Notes: a model not told the origin generated them from the letters alone. DNA of 64,000 nt from Flavobacterium limi (GCF_010645075.1 NZ_JAADZV010000005.1:334266-398265); one strand, 5' to 3'; numbered from the stretch's first letter, positions 48,370 to 57,704 are shown. Numbers and translations: made by a program.

Positions 48370-49644
48370 TTAGTAAACGAAAATTGGTCTTTCGCTCATC
48401 ATTTCATTTACTTCGTTGGCTACTTCTTCTATAAGTGCTTCATTTGTATGGTCAACAAGTACTTTATCGATTAAAGCTACGATAGTTTCCATATCTTTTT
48501 CTACTAAACCACGAGTAGTGATTGCAGCTGTTCCAACACGTATTCCTGAAGTTACAAATGGTGATTTATCATCAAAAGGAACCATATTTTTGTTTACCGT
48601 GATTTCTGCTTTTACCAATGCATTTTCAGCCTCTTTTCCGGAAATGTTTTTATTTCTTAAGTCGATTAGCATCATGTGGTTATCAGTTCCGCCAGAGATA
48701 ATGTTATATCCTCTTTTTACGAAAGCATCTGCCATAGCATTAGCATTTTTTTGCAATTGCATCGCATAAGTAAAGAACTCATCTTTTAAAGCTTCGCCAA
48801 AAGCAACCGCTTTAGCAGCGATAATGTGCATTAATGGTCCACCCTGATTTCCTGGGAAAACAGCAAGATCCAATAAAGCAGACATCATTCTGATTTCACC
48901 TTTTGGCGTTTTTAATCCCCAAGGGTTTTCAAAATCTTTACCCATTAAAATTAAACCACCTCTTGGTCCACGCAATGTTTTGTGGGTTGTAGTAGTTACA
49001 ATATGGCAATGTGGAATTGGGTCATTTAATAATCCCTTTGCGATTAAACCAGCAGGATGAGAAATATCTGCCATTAAAATTGCACCAACGCTGTCAGCAA
49101 TTGCTCTGAAACGCTCAAAATCCATATCACGCGAATAAGCCGAAGCTCCTGCGATGATTAATTTTGGCTGCTCTTTAGTAGCAATTTCCTGAATTTTATC
49201 ATAATCCAATCTACCGGTTTCTTTATCAACTCCATAAAAAACAGGGTTGTAAACACGTCCTGAAAAGTTTACTGGAGAACCGTGTGTGAGGTGACCACCG
49301 TGTGATAAATCAAATCCTAAAATTGTATCACCCGGCTGTAAGCATGCATGAAAAACAGAAGCATTTGCCTGAGAACCAGAGTGAGGCTGTACGTTTGCAT
49401 ATTCAGCACCAAATAATTCTTTAGCTCTGTCAATTGCAATCTGCTCAATAACGTCAACTACTTCGCAACCGCCATAGTATCTTTTGCCAGGATATCCTTC
49501 AGCATATTTATTTGTTAAAACTGAACCAGCAGCTTCAATTACTTCATCACTTACGAAGTTTTCTGAAGCAATAAGTTCTAATCCGTGAATTTGTCTGTCT
49601 TGTTCCTCTAATATAAGGTCAAAAATTTGTTCGTCGCGTTGCAT
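48370..49644 (-). CDS. glyA: Serine hydroxymethyltransferase
   Basis: PLP enzyme converting serine and tetrahydrofolate to glycine and methylene-THF. The 424-residue protein has the PLP lysine in [14 protein letters not shown], the motif [18 protein letters not shown] and HGGHLTHG. The ATG at 49644 ([11 protein letters not shown]) fits the family; the start at 49680 adds 12 unlikely residues. It is divergent from fahA. A TATTTTTG box lies 25 bases upstream. Confidence 0.97.
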   Translation of the reverse strand: MQRDEQIFDLILEEQDRQIHGLELIASENFVSDEVIEAAGSVLTNKYAEGYPGKRYYGGCEVVDVIEQIAIDRAKELFGAEYANVQPHSGSQANASVFHACLQPGDTILGFDLSHGGHLTHGSPVNFSGRVYNPVFYGVDKETGRLDYDKIQEIATKEQPKLIIAGASAYSRDMDFERFRAIADSVGAILMADISHPAGLIAKGLLNDPIPHCHIVTTTTHKTLRGPRGGLILMGKDFENPWGLKTPKGEIRMMSALLDLAVFPGNQGGPLMHIIAAKAVAFGEALKDEFFTYAMQLQKNANAMADAFVKRGYNIISGGTDNHMMLIDLRNKNISGKEAENALVKAEITVNKNMVPFDDKSPFVTSGIRVGTAAITTRGLVEKDMETIVALIDKVLVDHTNEALIEEVANEVNEMMSERPIFVY

Positions 49645-49669
49645 TTTTTCGTTTTTCGTTAATTTCCTG

Positions 49670-49677
49670 CAAAAATA
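49670..49677 (-). promoter_or_regulatory. -7 box of glyA
   Basis: TATTTTTG on the minus strand, an exact TAnnTTTG match, 25 bases before the glyA ATG, back to back with the fahA promoter. No clear TTG in range. Confidence 0.45.
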
Positions 49678-49687
49678 CAAAAAAACG

Positions 49688-49718
49688 TTTGTGAAACTGT
49701 TAGATTATGATATATTTG
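49688..49718 (+). promoter_or_regulatory. Consensus promoter of fahA
   Basis: TTTG (49688-49691), exactly 19 bases, TATATTTG (49711-49718). This is a full match to the Bacteroidota housekeeping promoter. Start codon at 49753. Confidence 0.65.
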
Positions 49719-49752
49719 ACATAGAATTTTTCAACAAATAATTAACATTCAC

Positions 49753-51036
49753 ATGCCAATAACCGCCAACGATACCAAAAGAAAATCATGGCTGGATGTA
49801 TCAGAGAACAGCGATTTTCCTATCCAGAATATTCCTTTCGGCGTATTTCTTACCAAAGAAAATGTCGTTACAGTAGGAACCAGAATTGGAGATTACGCTA
49901 TAGATTTAGGAGCTTTACAGCAATTGAACTATTTTGAAGGGATAGATTTAACAGATGATATGTTCATGCAGGATACACTGAATGATTTTATTTCTGACGG
50001 AAAAAAAACATGGCGATTGGTTCGAAACCGTATTGCAGATATTTTTGATGCGGAAAATCCACAGCTTAGAGATTCGGAAAAAGATCGTGATATTGTAATT
50101 TTTGCAATAGATGATGTCGAGATGCAATTGCCGGTTTTAATTGGTGATTATACTGATTTCTATTCAAGCAGGGAACATGCTACAAATGTAGGTAAAATGT
50201 TCCGTGACCCTGAAAATGCATTGTTGCCCAACTGGCTGCATATTCCGGTAGGTTATCACGGAAGAAGTTCTACTATTGTACCATCCGGAATTCCGGTACA
50301 CAGACCGATGGGACAAATTTTGCCGGCTGGTGAAAAATACCCTGTTTTTGGACCGTCCCGTCTGGTAGATTTTGAATTAGAAACCGCTTTTATTACTACT
50401 GATGTGAATGTAATGGGTGAAAATATTTCAACTTACGAAGCAGAAGATTATATTTTCGGAATGGTTTTACTGAACGACTGGAGCGCTCGTGATATCCAAA
50501 AATGGGAATATGTTCCATTAGGACCTTTTCTTGCAAAAAGTTTTGCAACATCAATTTCTCCCTGGATTGTAACAATGGATGCTTTAGAACCTTTCAGGAC
50601 AAAGGGACCAAAACAGGACCCGACACCACTTCCGTATTTACAGACAAAAGGGAAAAAAGCTTTTGATATTCATCTTGAAGTAGCGCTTAAACCTGAAGAT
50701 CAGGAAGAAACTGTTGTTTCTAAATCCAATTTTAAATATTTATACTGGTCTATGAGTCAACAGCTGGCGCATCATACTTCAAACGGATGCCGTGTCAATT
50801 CTGGTGATATGATGGGGTCAGGAACTATTTCAGGCCCAACTCCTGATAGTTTTGGTTCTATGTTAGAATTAACATGGGGTGGAAAAAATCCGCTTACATT
50901 AAACGATGGAAGTGAACGTAAATTTATTGAAGATAATGATACTGTAATTATTCGTGGTTTCTGTGAAAATGCTGAAGTTCGAATTGGTTTTGGAGAAGTA
51001 GCAAGTCAATTGTTACCGCCTTTTATCAGACAATGA
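49753..51036 (+). CDS. fahA: Fumarylacetoacetase
   Basis: Last step of tyrosine/phenylalanine degradation: fumarylacetoacetate to fumarate and acetoacetate. The 427-residue protein has the N-terminal FAH domain (LDVSENSDFPIQNIPFGVF), catalytic-site segments DFYSSREHATNVG and PVGYHGRSSTIVPSG, metal-site ELETAFI, MVLLNDWSARDIQKWEYVPLGPF and GTISGPTPDSFGSMLELTW. The rest of the pathway (hmgA, maiA) is not in the window. Monocistronic, ended by a strong terminator. Confidence 0.96.
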   Translation: MPITANDTKRKSWLDVSENSDFPIQNIPFGVFLTKENVVTVGTRIGDYAIDLGALQQLNYFEGIDLTDDMFMQDTLNDFISDGKKTWRLVRNRIADIFDAENPQLRDSEKDRDIVIFAIDDVEMQLPVLIGDYTDFYSSREHATNVGKMFRDPENALLPNWLHIPVGYHGRSSTIVPSGIPVHRPMGQILPAGEKYPVFGPSRLVDFELETAFITTDVNVMGENISTYEAEDYIFGMVLLNDWSARDIQKWEYVPLGPFLAKSFATSISPWIVTMDALEPFRTKGPKQDPTPLPYLQTKGKKAFDIHLEVALKPEDQEETVVSKSNFKYLYWSMSQQLAHHTSNGCRVNSGDMMGSGTISGPTPDSFGSMLELTWGGKNPLTLNDGSERKFIEDNDTVIIRGFCENAEVRIGFGEVASQLLPPFIRQ

Positions 51037-51078
51037 AGAGAAGATAGTATTTTTTAATCAGTATTATGATTTTGTTAT

Positions 51079-51124
51079 AAAAGAAAAGCTTGTTAGTTAA
51101 TTCTAACAAGCTTTTCTTTTTTTA
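51079..51124. terminator. Bidirectional terminator between fahA and aguA
   Basis: Perfect 18-bp stem (51079-51096 with 51103-51120), 6-base loop, T run at 51117-51124; serves the converging fahA and aguA genes. Confidence 0.86.
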
Positions 51125-51176
51125 TACCACACAGCTTAAAAGGTTAAAATGATTCTCTAATCGGTCAAAATTATTA

Positions 51177-52217
51177 CTAAGCAGGAATCTGCTGGCTTAA
51201 ACAATGAAGTGTTCCGAATCCCCAAATGAAATCAATACAGCTAATACCGATCACTTCTCTGTCGGGAAAGCATTCTGATAATATATTTAATGCAACTCTG
51301 TCATTACTATCATTAAATGTTGGTACTAAAACACATTTGTTTAATATTAAAAAATTAGCATAACTTGCCGGTAACCTCAAATCTTCGAAATCAACACGTT
51401 TTGGCATTGGTAAAGCTACTATTACAGGAGATTTGCCATTTTCTAATTTTGCATTTTGTAAACGTTTCAAGTTATCCTGTAAAGGTTTATAATTAGAATC
51501 GTTTTTATCAGTTTCTACAATTGTTACAATTGTATCTTCGTTTACAAATCTGCAAAGGTCGTCAATATGCCCGTGGGTGTCATCCCCCTCAATTCCGTCA
51601 CCTAACCAAATTACATTAGTTATTCCAAGATACTCTTTAAAAACTGCTTCGTAATCTTCTTTGGTAAAACCGGGATTTCGGACCTGAATTGTAGGGTGCA
51701 TTAAGCATTCTTCAGAAGTTAATAAAGTTCCTTTTCCGTTTACATCAATTGCGCCACCTTCAACAATTACTGGTTTTCCTTTGTAAATAACCTGAGTTAA
51801 CGGAATATTAATAAAATCAGCTATTTTAACCGGGACAAATTTATCTAGCTGATAATTTTTGTATTTTGCCCAACCGTTAAAATTGAAATTTAAAGCTTCT
51901 CTTTCAGAACCATTTTTCACTATAATTGGCCCCGAATCACGCATCCAGCTTCTGTTTGTTTTATGAATGATAAAAGATACGTTTACAATATTGACACGGG
52001 CTCTTTCCAGCATTTCGAACACTTTTTCTTTTAATTTCTCATCGGCTACTACTAAAAAGACAGTTTCAAAAGTGGCTACCTTTTTAATAAATTCAATAAA
52101 TGCCCATTGAACCGCCTCATATTTTCCTGGCCAATCATTCCCGTTATGAGGAAAACACAATATAATTCCCTGTTGTTTCTCCCATTCTGCAGGAAATCGT
52201 CTATTATTTACTGTCAT
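51177..52217 (-). CDS. aguA: Agmatine deiminase
   Basis: Converts agmatine to N-carbamoylputrescine and ammonia, the first step of agmatine-route putrescine synthesis. The 346-residue protein is of the porphyromonas-type peptidylarginine deiminase/AguA fold: WMRDSGPIIVKNG, VEGGAIDVNGKG, EGDDTHGHIDDLCRF (active-site His) and the C-terminal nucleophile Cys339 in GFGTLHCLSQQ. Its partner aguB lies 2.8 kb away past the ompA gene on the same strand. Promoter box at 52242. Confidence 0.94.
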   Translation of the reverse strand: MTVNNRRFPAEWEKQQGIILCFPHNGNDWPGKYEAVQWAFIEFIKKVATFETVFLVVADEKLKEKVFEMLERARVNIVNVSFIIHKTNRSWMRDSGPIIVKNGSEREALNFNFNGWAKYKNYQLDKFVPVKIADFINIPLTQVIYKGKPVIVEGGAIDVNGKGTLLTSEECLMHPTIQVRNPGFTKEDYEAVFKEYLGITNVIWLGDGIEGDDTHGHIDDLCRFVNEDTIVTIVETDKNDSNYKPLQDNLKRLQNAKLENGKSPVIVALPMPKRVDFEDLRLPASYANFLILNKCVLVPTFNDSNDRVALNILSECFPDREVIGISCIDFIWGFGTLHCLSQQIPA

Positions 52218-52241
52218 AAAAGTTTTCTAATTATAAGAGTA

Positions 52242-52274
52242 CAAAGATAAGCATTCATTAGGATTATGAAACAA
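52242..52274 (-). promoter_or_regulatory. Promoter of aguA
   Basis: On the minus strand TTG (52272-52274), 22-base spacer, TATCTTTG (52242-52249). The -7 box ends 24 bases before the ATG. Confidence 0.55.
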
Positions 52275-52732
52275 TATAAACTTTTGAAGAGAATTATATC
52301 TAAGATTCTGAAATTCAGTAAATAATTCAAAAAAAGCACTCTAAAACAAAAATCTTTGCAAATAATAATTGGTTTTTACTTTTTTACTAATATTTCATTA
52401 AGATAAAAATGAAATATTTTATAATAAAAAATTTATTTCTAAAAAAAAACATTAATTTTACCCTGAATAATATGATTAATTTAAATTGAAGTTTAATAGT
52501 TTTTTATGTTAAAGTTTCATTGAGATAAATATCCATTTATAAAATCATTGGATTTTTCATGATTTCAATAAGTTTATGAAATCTAAATTTAAATTTAAAG
52601 TTGTTATTTGAAATATCGCCCCAAGTTGTTTTAAAAAAGCTAAAATTCATTTGTCCCCATTAAAAACCTACTGTATGGGAATTATGTAAAAAATCAAATG
52701 ATGAATGGAACGCTTTTTTTTAGTCATTAACA

Positions 52733-52740
52733 TAAGTTTG
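52733..52740 (+). promoter_or_regulatory. -7 box of the ompA-type gene
   Basis: TAAGTTTG, an exact TAnnTTTG match, 79 bases before the ATG. No -33 TTG is visible. Confidence 0.45.
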
Positions 52741-52765
52741 TTGTGAGTTTTAAACGATCTCACAA
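52741..52765 (+). promoter_or_regulatory. Leader hairpin or operator of the ompA-type gene
   Basis: Inverted repeat TTGTGAG (52741-52747) / CTCACAA (52759-52765), 11-base loop, immediately downstream of the -7 box, so at or next to the transcription start. It could be an mRNA 5' hairpin or a repressor-binding palindrome. Confidence 0.5.
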
Positions 52766-52819
52766 TAAATTATTACAGATGTTAAAACTTAAAATGTAAA
52801 TTTAAAACACTTAGATATT

Positions 52820-54088
52820 ATGAAAAAAAAATTAGCTTCCTTAACATTTTTAATGCTGTCATTTATAGCGAGTGCTCAAAATGGGACAACAGCAACTTCA
52901 ACTGAACCCTCTATTGATAAAACCGAATATAATCAATGGTCTATTGAATTAAACGGCGGTGTAAATAAACCAACAAGAGCAATGACACCGGGCTATTATA
53001 CAGCAGGTATTAATCCGTTTCATGCAGACTTAGGAGTAAGATATATGTTTAATCCAAAGTTTGGTTTGAAGCTGGATTTTGGATACGATCAATTCAAAGA
53101 AAAAAATGACTCACCAGAATTCGAAAGCAGATACTTAAGAACCAGTTTGCAAGGTGTTATAAATCTTAGCAGAGCCTTAAATTTTGAAACATGGACAAAC
53201 ACAGTAGGATTATTGCTTCATGGTGGACTTGGTGCTTCTCAAATTAGTGGAAAAGATGGTTTAGATGGTGAAGATTACATGGCAAATGGAATTCTTGGTT
53301 TGACAGGACAAATAAAATTAAGCAATCGTGTGGCATTGACAGGTGATCTTACCGGTATTATTAATGCTCAACAGGACTTTAATTTTGATGGAATGGGTAC
53401 TGTAACAGGCGGAGGAGCTTTTGATGGGGTTTTGATTAATGCTTCTGTAGGATTGACTGTTTATTTGGGTAAAAATCAAAAACATGCTGACTGGGTTGGT
53501 GAAGAAGACAGATATGATGATTTAGAAAAAAGAGTTGCATTGGTTGAGACAGGTCTTTTAGATACTGATAAAGACGGTGTAGCTGATTTATATGATTTAG
53601 AACCAAATTCTATTACAGGTGTCGCAGTAAATACAAAAGGGCAATCAATTGATAATAACCAAAATGGAGTTCCTGATGAATTAGAAAGTTACTTAGAAAA
53701 AACATATGGTCAAAAAAGTGATGGTATTGCAACAAATACAACTGTAGAGCAATTAATTAATGACGGATACGTTAATGTGTACTTTGATTTTAATTCTTCT
53801 AAACCAACTACTGCATCTTTATCCGGTATTGACTTCTTAGTTAAATACTTGAAAAACAATCCAAATAAAACTGCAGATGTAGTAGGTTATGCAGATGAAA
53901 TTGGAAGTACAAGTTACAATGTTGAATTATCAAGAAAAAGAGCAGAGGCTGTGAAACAAGTAGCGGTAAATGCAGGAATTGATGCTTCAAGATTAAACGT
54001 AATTGCGAACGGAGAAGATACTTCTGTAAATAAAAAATCAAAAGAAGCGCGTCAAATCGTTAGAAGAGTTTCTTTCCAGGTAAAATAA
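52820..54088 (+). CDS. OmpA-family outer-membrane protein
   Basis: 422 residues. Signal peptide MKKKLASLTFLMLSFIASAQ; a beta-barrel domain (about 38-215, WSIELNGGVNKPTRAM to VLINASVGLTVYLG); a short Asp-rich calcium-binding-type TSP3 repeat (DTDKDGVADLYDLEP near 250-265 and DNNQNGVPDE); and a C-terminal OmpA peptidoglycan-binding domain (VYFDFNSSKPT, DVVGYADEIGS, LSRKRAEAV). Links the outer membrane to the cell wall. Two converged terminator-bounded units flank it. The long leader suggests regulated expression. Confidence 0.93.
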   Translation: MKKKLASLTFLMLSFIASAQNGTTATSTEPSIDKTEYNQWSIELNGGVNKPTRAMTPGYYTAGINPFHADLGVRYMFNPKFGLKLDFGYDQFKEKNDSPEFESRYLRTSLQGVINLSRALNFETWTNTVGLLLHGGLGASQISGKDGLDGEDYMANGILGLTGQIKLSNRVALTGDLTGIINAQQDFNFDGMGTVTGGGAFDGVLINASVGLTVYLGKNQKHADWVGEEDRYDDLEKRVALVETGLLDTDKDGVADLYDLEPNSITGVAVNTKGQSIDNNQNGVPDELESYLEKTYGQKSDGIATNTTVEQLINDGYVNVYFDFNSSKPTTASLSGIDFLVKYLKNNPNKTADVVGYADEIGSTSYNVELSRKRAEAVKQVAVNAGIDASRLNVIANGEDTSVNKKSKEARQIVRRVSFQVK

Positions 54089-54107
54089 AACAAATTAAAT
54101 AATATTT

Positions 54108-54144
54108 AAAAAAGGCTGTTTCAAATATTTGAAACAGCCTTTTT
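54108..54144. terminator. Bidirectional terminator between ompA-type gene and aguB
   Basis: Perfect 18-bp palindrome AAAAAGGCTGTTTCAAAT (54109-54126) and its complement (54127-54144), with A and T runs on both sides. Confidence 0.86.
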
Positions 54145-54167
54145 ATTTTATAAATAATCCAATTGAA

Positions 54168-55055
54168 TTAATCAATAGCTCTTTTCGTAATATCCCCAAA
54201 AGCATCAATTCGCCTGTCTCTGAAAAATGGCCAGTTCTGACGTACATTTTCCTGTAAGTCCAAATCCACTTCTGCAATTAGGATTTCTTCCTGATCATGA
54301 GATGCCTGTGCTAAAATTTCACCCTGAGGACCGGCAATAAATGAAGCTCCCCAAAACTGAATTCCGTCAGTTCCATCAATATATTGTTCTAAACCAATTC
54401 GGTTGGCAGCGGCAACGAAGACACCATTCGCGACAGCATGCCCTTTCATAACATTCATCCAGGCACCATATTGGTTTTCTCCGTATTGCTCTTTTTCTTT
54501 TGGATGCCATCCAATTGCAGTAGGATAAAACAATACTTCGGCACCTTTTAAGGCTGTAATACGAGCTGCTTCAGGATACCATTGATCCCAGCAAATTAAT
54601 GTACCAACAGTTCCTTTTTTAGTTTCAATTGCCTGAAAACCTAAATCGCCAGGAGTAAAATAAAATTTTTCATAAAAATGTGGATCATCCGGAATATGCA
54701 TTTTGCGGTATAAACCTGCTTCAGTTCCGTCAGTATCAATAATGTAAGCACTATTGTGGTAAATGCCCGCCATTCTTTTTTCGAAGAAAGGAACAATAAT
54801 TACAACTCCCAGTTCTTTTGCTAATTCGCTAAAAGCAATAAATGAAGTGCTGTAAAGTGGTTCTGCTAATGCAAAATTATCTACATCCTCGCTCTGGCAA
54901 AAATAATGACTGCTATATAATTCAGGCAGCAGGATAACTTCGGCACCTTTATTGGCAGCATCTTTCACCCAGCGGATGCATTTTTTAAGATTATTTTCGG
55001 CAACGTCGTTAAGGTTTAACTGAACGACGGCTATTTTATATTTTCTTTTCGACAT
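54168..55055 (-). CDS. aguB: N-carbamoylputrescine amidase
   Basis: Nitrilase-superfamily hydrolase making putrescine from N-carbamoylputrescine, downstream of AguA. The 295-residue protein (ATG 55055, MSKRKYKIAVVQLN; the start at 55103 adds an improbable 16 residues) has the Glu-Lys-Cys triad: E45 (LLPELYSS), K118 (YRKMHIPDD) and C155 (LICWDQWYPE). A consensus promoter lies 18 bases upstream, so it is transcribed separately from aguA. Confidence 0.93.
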   Translation of the reverse strand: MSKRKYKIAVVQLNLNDVAENNLKKCIRWVKDAANKGAEVILLPELYSSHYFCQSEDVDNFALAEPLYSTSFIAFSELAKELGVVIIVPFFEKRMAGIYHNSAYIIDTDGTEAGLYRKMHIPDDPHFYEKFYFTPGDLGFQAIETKKGTVGTLICWDQWYPEAARITALKGAEVLFYPTAIGWHPKEKEQYGENQYGAWMNVMKGHAVANGVFVAAANRIGLEQYIDGTDGIQFWGASFIAGPQGEILAQASHDQEEILIAEVDLDLQENVRQNWPFFRDRRIDAFGDITKRAID

Positions 55056-55073
55056 GACATAAAATTTAGAGTG

Positions 55074-55104
55074 CAAAAATAGTAATTTTTGAAGGAACGA
55101 CAAA
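55074..55104 (-). promoter_or_regulatory. Consensus promoter of aguB
   Basis: On the minus strand TTTG (55101-55104), exactly 19 bases, TATTTTTG (55074-55081); full match to the Bacteroidota promoter. The -7 box ends 18 bases before the ATG. Confidence 0.62.
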
Positions 55105-55154
55105 AGCTATGCTAGTTCGTGTAAAAACTAAAACTTCTGTATTGATTTATTAAT

Positions 55155-55185
55155 AAAAAAACACCGGTAATGATACAGGTGTTTT
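55155..55185 (-). terminator. Terminator of the ECF sigma/anti-sigma/DUF4097 unit
   Basis: 8-bp stem AAAACACC (55158-55165) / GGTGTTTT (55178-55185) with a 12-base loop, followed by T on the minus strand. Confidence 0.72.
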
Positions 55186-55212
55186 AATGATTGAAAAACT
55201 GTTCTAAGTATG

Positions 55213-56274
55213 TTATTGTTTTTTGATTAAGCTAACATTTCCGTAATTCGAACTGACGGTAACTCTATTTTGACCTTTTTTCTTATAATAGCCACTAATT
55301 TTTTTTGAAGTTGATTTGTTTTCGGTTAGCGAAATATCTAAAGAATTGTCCTTTTTGATGTTTCCGTATTTGGTGTTTATATCAAAATCAAATGTATAAT
55401 TGGTATCATAACCCAGATAAACATCAGAATAACCGGAATTGATATTGACATTATTAGCTTTTTCTGTAATAATTCCAATATTTATTTTACTGTAATTAGC
55501 GTCAATGTTTATAGTATTTGAAATTTCAGCAACGTTGATTGTAAGGTAATTGCCAGATCCTGAAAGTGAATTTATTTTTTGAAATTTAAAATTTCCGTAA
55601 TTACAATCGTATTTAACGGTTTGACCATCAGAAATTACTAAATCGGTGTAATTTGTGTCTAAGATTAAATTACCGGAATCATTAATCTTTAAACCCGAAT
55701 AACGTGCTTCGATTGTTCCGTTTTTGATATAATCAATAGCAGAATTTTGACAATATTCGATTTGAACACGATTGTTTGATCCGTTTAGTTTTCCGAGTGT
55801 AATTTTACCATATTTACAATTAATATCAGTTGTCGATTCTAAATCAAGAGTGGTAATATTACCGTATTTATTGTTCAGTTTTACGATTCCGTTTTTTGGT
55901 ATTTTAATGATATAATTAATTTCAAAGCTGTTGCTGCTTCCTTTGCTTTTTAAGGATGAATTTCCAATTTTGGTAATTGCTGTAACCATCGACTTAAGAG
56001 CCGTAATGTCTACATCAATACCATTTAGTTTTTCGTTTACCCAGTTTTCATTCGGACCGTTTACTTTTATCGTAATATCAAGGTCAATTTTATCTTCATT
56101 CCAGGTAGATACTGTGATGCTCCCATATTTATTATCAATATCAATTCCTGCGTTTGAATTTACTACGTAGGTTTTTTTGATACTTTTTTGTTTTGAAATA
56201 AAAGTATCATCATTTGAAAATCCTAAGAAAGGAATTAAGATAAATAAAATCAGTGATTTATAATGTTTTTTCAT
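55213..56274 (-). CDS. Exported beta-repeat protein (DUF4097/adhesin-like)
   Basis: 353 residues with signal MKKHYKSLILFILIPFLGFSN. The mature part consists of repeated strand-turn units of the type NKYGNITTLD, CKYGKITLG, DANYSKINIG and TKYGNIK, which resemble DUF4097 right-handed beta-helix repeats; the recurring [N/K]YG[N/K/S] turns are the clearest feature. The C-terminus NYGNVSLIKKQ continues the pattern. It overlaps the anti-sigma-like gene by 17 bases and is the output or partner of an ECF sigma unit. Function unknown; an envelope adhesin or stress-responsive surface protein is inferred. Confidence 0.75.
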   Translation of the reverse strand: MKKHYKSLILFILIPFLGFSNDDTFISKQKSIKKTYVVNSNAGIDIDNKYGSITVSTWNEDKIDLDITIKVNGPNENWVNEKLNGIDVDITALKSMVTAITKIGNSSLKSKGSSNSFEINYIIKIPKNGIVKLNNKYGNITTLDLESTTDINCKYGKITLGKLNGSNNRVQIEYCQNSAIDYIKNGTIEARYSGLKINDSGNLILDTNYTDLVISDGQTVKYDCNYGNFKFQKINSLSGSGNYLTINVAEISNTINIDANYSKINIGIITEKANNVNINSGYSDVYLGYDTNYTFDFDINTKYGNIKKDNSLDISLTENKSTSKKISGYYKKKGQNRVTVSSNYGNVSLIKKQ

Positions 56275-56794
56275 AAGTAGTAATTTTTAAATTTTCGTTT
56301 TCTTCAATTCGTTGTAAAACCGTTTGTAAAAAAGATATTCGGGTTTGTAGGTTGCTGATCATAGCGTAAATAATTTGTTTATTCTCACCGTTTTTTTGAA
56401 CTTCTTTTAATATTTTTTGATAATCAGCATCAAAAACGTTCATTTGTTTTAAGGCATCGTTTATTATTTGTTCGTTTTCCGGTGAACTTTTTTCTTTTAG
56501 TTTAACCAGTTCATTTTCAATTAAAATACTGAAAATAGAATCTGTTTGTTTGGTTTCTTTTGATGCAAATTTGAATTCTTTAGGCTTTTCAGTACTATTG
56601 TAAAAAATTGATATTCCTAATAGTAGTACAATTGAAGCAGCAATGGCCCAAACCGAATAATTATTTCTTTTAGGTTGTTTTTTGTTCAGTTTATTTAAAA
56701 AATCCATTTGATGACCAGAATTCATTTCCTGTATATCCCACTGATTTTCAAATTTTTTAAATAATTTGTCTAATTCTTCGTTTTCCTTTTTCAT
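56258..56794 (-). CDS. Anti-sigma-factor-like membrane protein
   Basis: 178 residues (ATG 56794; the TTG at 56803 adds three). The N-terminal 40 residues are charged and cytosolic (EELDKLFKKFENQW), followed by one transmembrane segment (YSVWAIAASIVLLLGISIFY, about 45-64) and a periplasmic helical part (IINDALKQMNVFDADYQKILKEVQKNG). This topology, next to an ECF sigma gene, fits a membrane anti-sigma factor, although no named domain is recognised. The end overlaps the downstream DUF4097-like gene by 17 bases. Confidence 0.7.
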   Translation of the reverse strand: MKKENEELDKLFKKFENQWDIQEMNSGHQMDFLNKLNKKQPKRNNYSVWAIAASIVLLLGISIFYNSTEKPKEFKFASKETKQTDSIFSILIENELVKLKEKSSPENEQIINDALKQMNVFDADYQKILKEVQKNGENKQIIYAMISNLQTRISFLQTVLQRIEENENLKITTYEKTL

Positions 56795-56864
56795 AGCATC
56801 CAAATTTTATTTTTTGCAGGTGTCACATGGTGCCGCCTTTTTTGTGTTGTAACTAGTGGCGATT

Positions 56865-57419
56865 TCATATTTCCTCTAATTTTTTTCGCAAATTTTCTTT
56901 AGCTCTGCTTAATGTAGTTCTGCAATTGGCATAGCTAATATTTAAGATCTCGCTAATCTCTTCCTGATCGTAACCTTCAATGTAAAAGAGTGTCAAAACC
57001 ATACGATAGTTATCTTTTAATCCTGAAATTATATCCAAAACCTGTTTTACTTTAAGTGAATTAAAATCAATGTTTTCAGATAAAATGCCATCATTTTCTT
57101 CAATTTTATAAAGCGTCTTATTCAAATCGTCCATTTGAAAAGCATTATTTTTTTTGTAAAAATCAATACTATAATTAATAATGATTTTTTTTAGCCAGGC
57201 TCCAAATGCAACTTCCTCTTTATAATCATTAATCTTGGTAAAAGCTCTCAAAAAACCTTCCTGCATGACGTCCTGTGCAAAATGCTCATCTTTTACAATC
57301 CTAAAAGCTATATTGTACATTGCCTTACAGTAACGATTGTAAATTTCGAATTGTGCTTTCTGATTTTTCTCTTTACAAAGCCTGATTAATTCTTCGATAT
57401 TTTGATTGGTTATATTCAA
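56865..57419 (-). CDS. ECF RNA polymerase sigma factor
   Basis: 184-residue sigma-70 group 4 factor. Region 2 is AMYNIAFRIVKDEHFAQDVMQEGFLRAF (about 28-56) and region 4 is GLKDNYRMVLTLFYIEGYDQEEISEILN with LSRAKENLRKKL (about 135-180). It probably directs its own operon (anti-sigma-like and DUF4097 genes) in response to an envelope signal. No consensus promoter was seen upstream, consistent with an ECF-specific one. It diverges from lon across 285 bases. Confidence 0.92.
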   Translation of the reverse strand: MNITNQNIEELIRLCKEKNQKAQFEIYNRYCKAMYNIAFRIVKDEHFAQDVMQEGFLRAFTKINDYKEEVAFGAWLKKIIINYSIDFYKKNNAFQMDDLNKTLYKIEENDGILSENIDFNSLKVKQVLDIISGLKDNYRMVLTLFYIEGYDQEEISEILNISYANCRTTLSRAKENLRKKLEEI

Positions 57420-57651
57420 GTAATGATTGCTGATTTTTTATAATGACCGTAATTTTTTTGGTTTGTTACACTTTTGATAAAATTAATTGTAAATTTTTAT
57501 AATTGCCCGTCAATATTGCATGAAATAGTTTTTGAAATAATATTTCAAATCAAATGTCTTTGTTTTTGGCATAATGATTGTCTATTTTTATGACCTGATT
57601 TTCAAAGGCAATTTTTAGCATGTTTTTACTTAAAATACTGCTTTCTTAGCT

Positions 57652-57659
57652 TATGTTTG
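57652..57659 (+). promoter_or_regulatory. -7 box of lon
   Basis: TATGTTTG, an exact TAnnTTTG match, 45 bases before the lon ATG. No clear TTG in range. Confidence 0.45.
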
Positions 57660-57704
57660 GGATCAGGATAAATCTTTTAATGACAAAACGACTTATATAT
57701 TATT

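Larger units (their letters stand above)
52218..52819. other. 602-base region without a gene upstream of ompA
   Basis: No ORF is supported. On the left is the aguA promoter (52242-52274). The middle (about 52280-52700) is very AT-rich with no clear repeat. The right end has an ompA -7 box (52733-52740), a 7-bp hairpin immediately after it (52741-52765) and an approximately 75-base untranslated leader. The region could hold a small RNA or curved regulatory DNA, but nothing diagnostic is visible. Confidence 0.6.
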
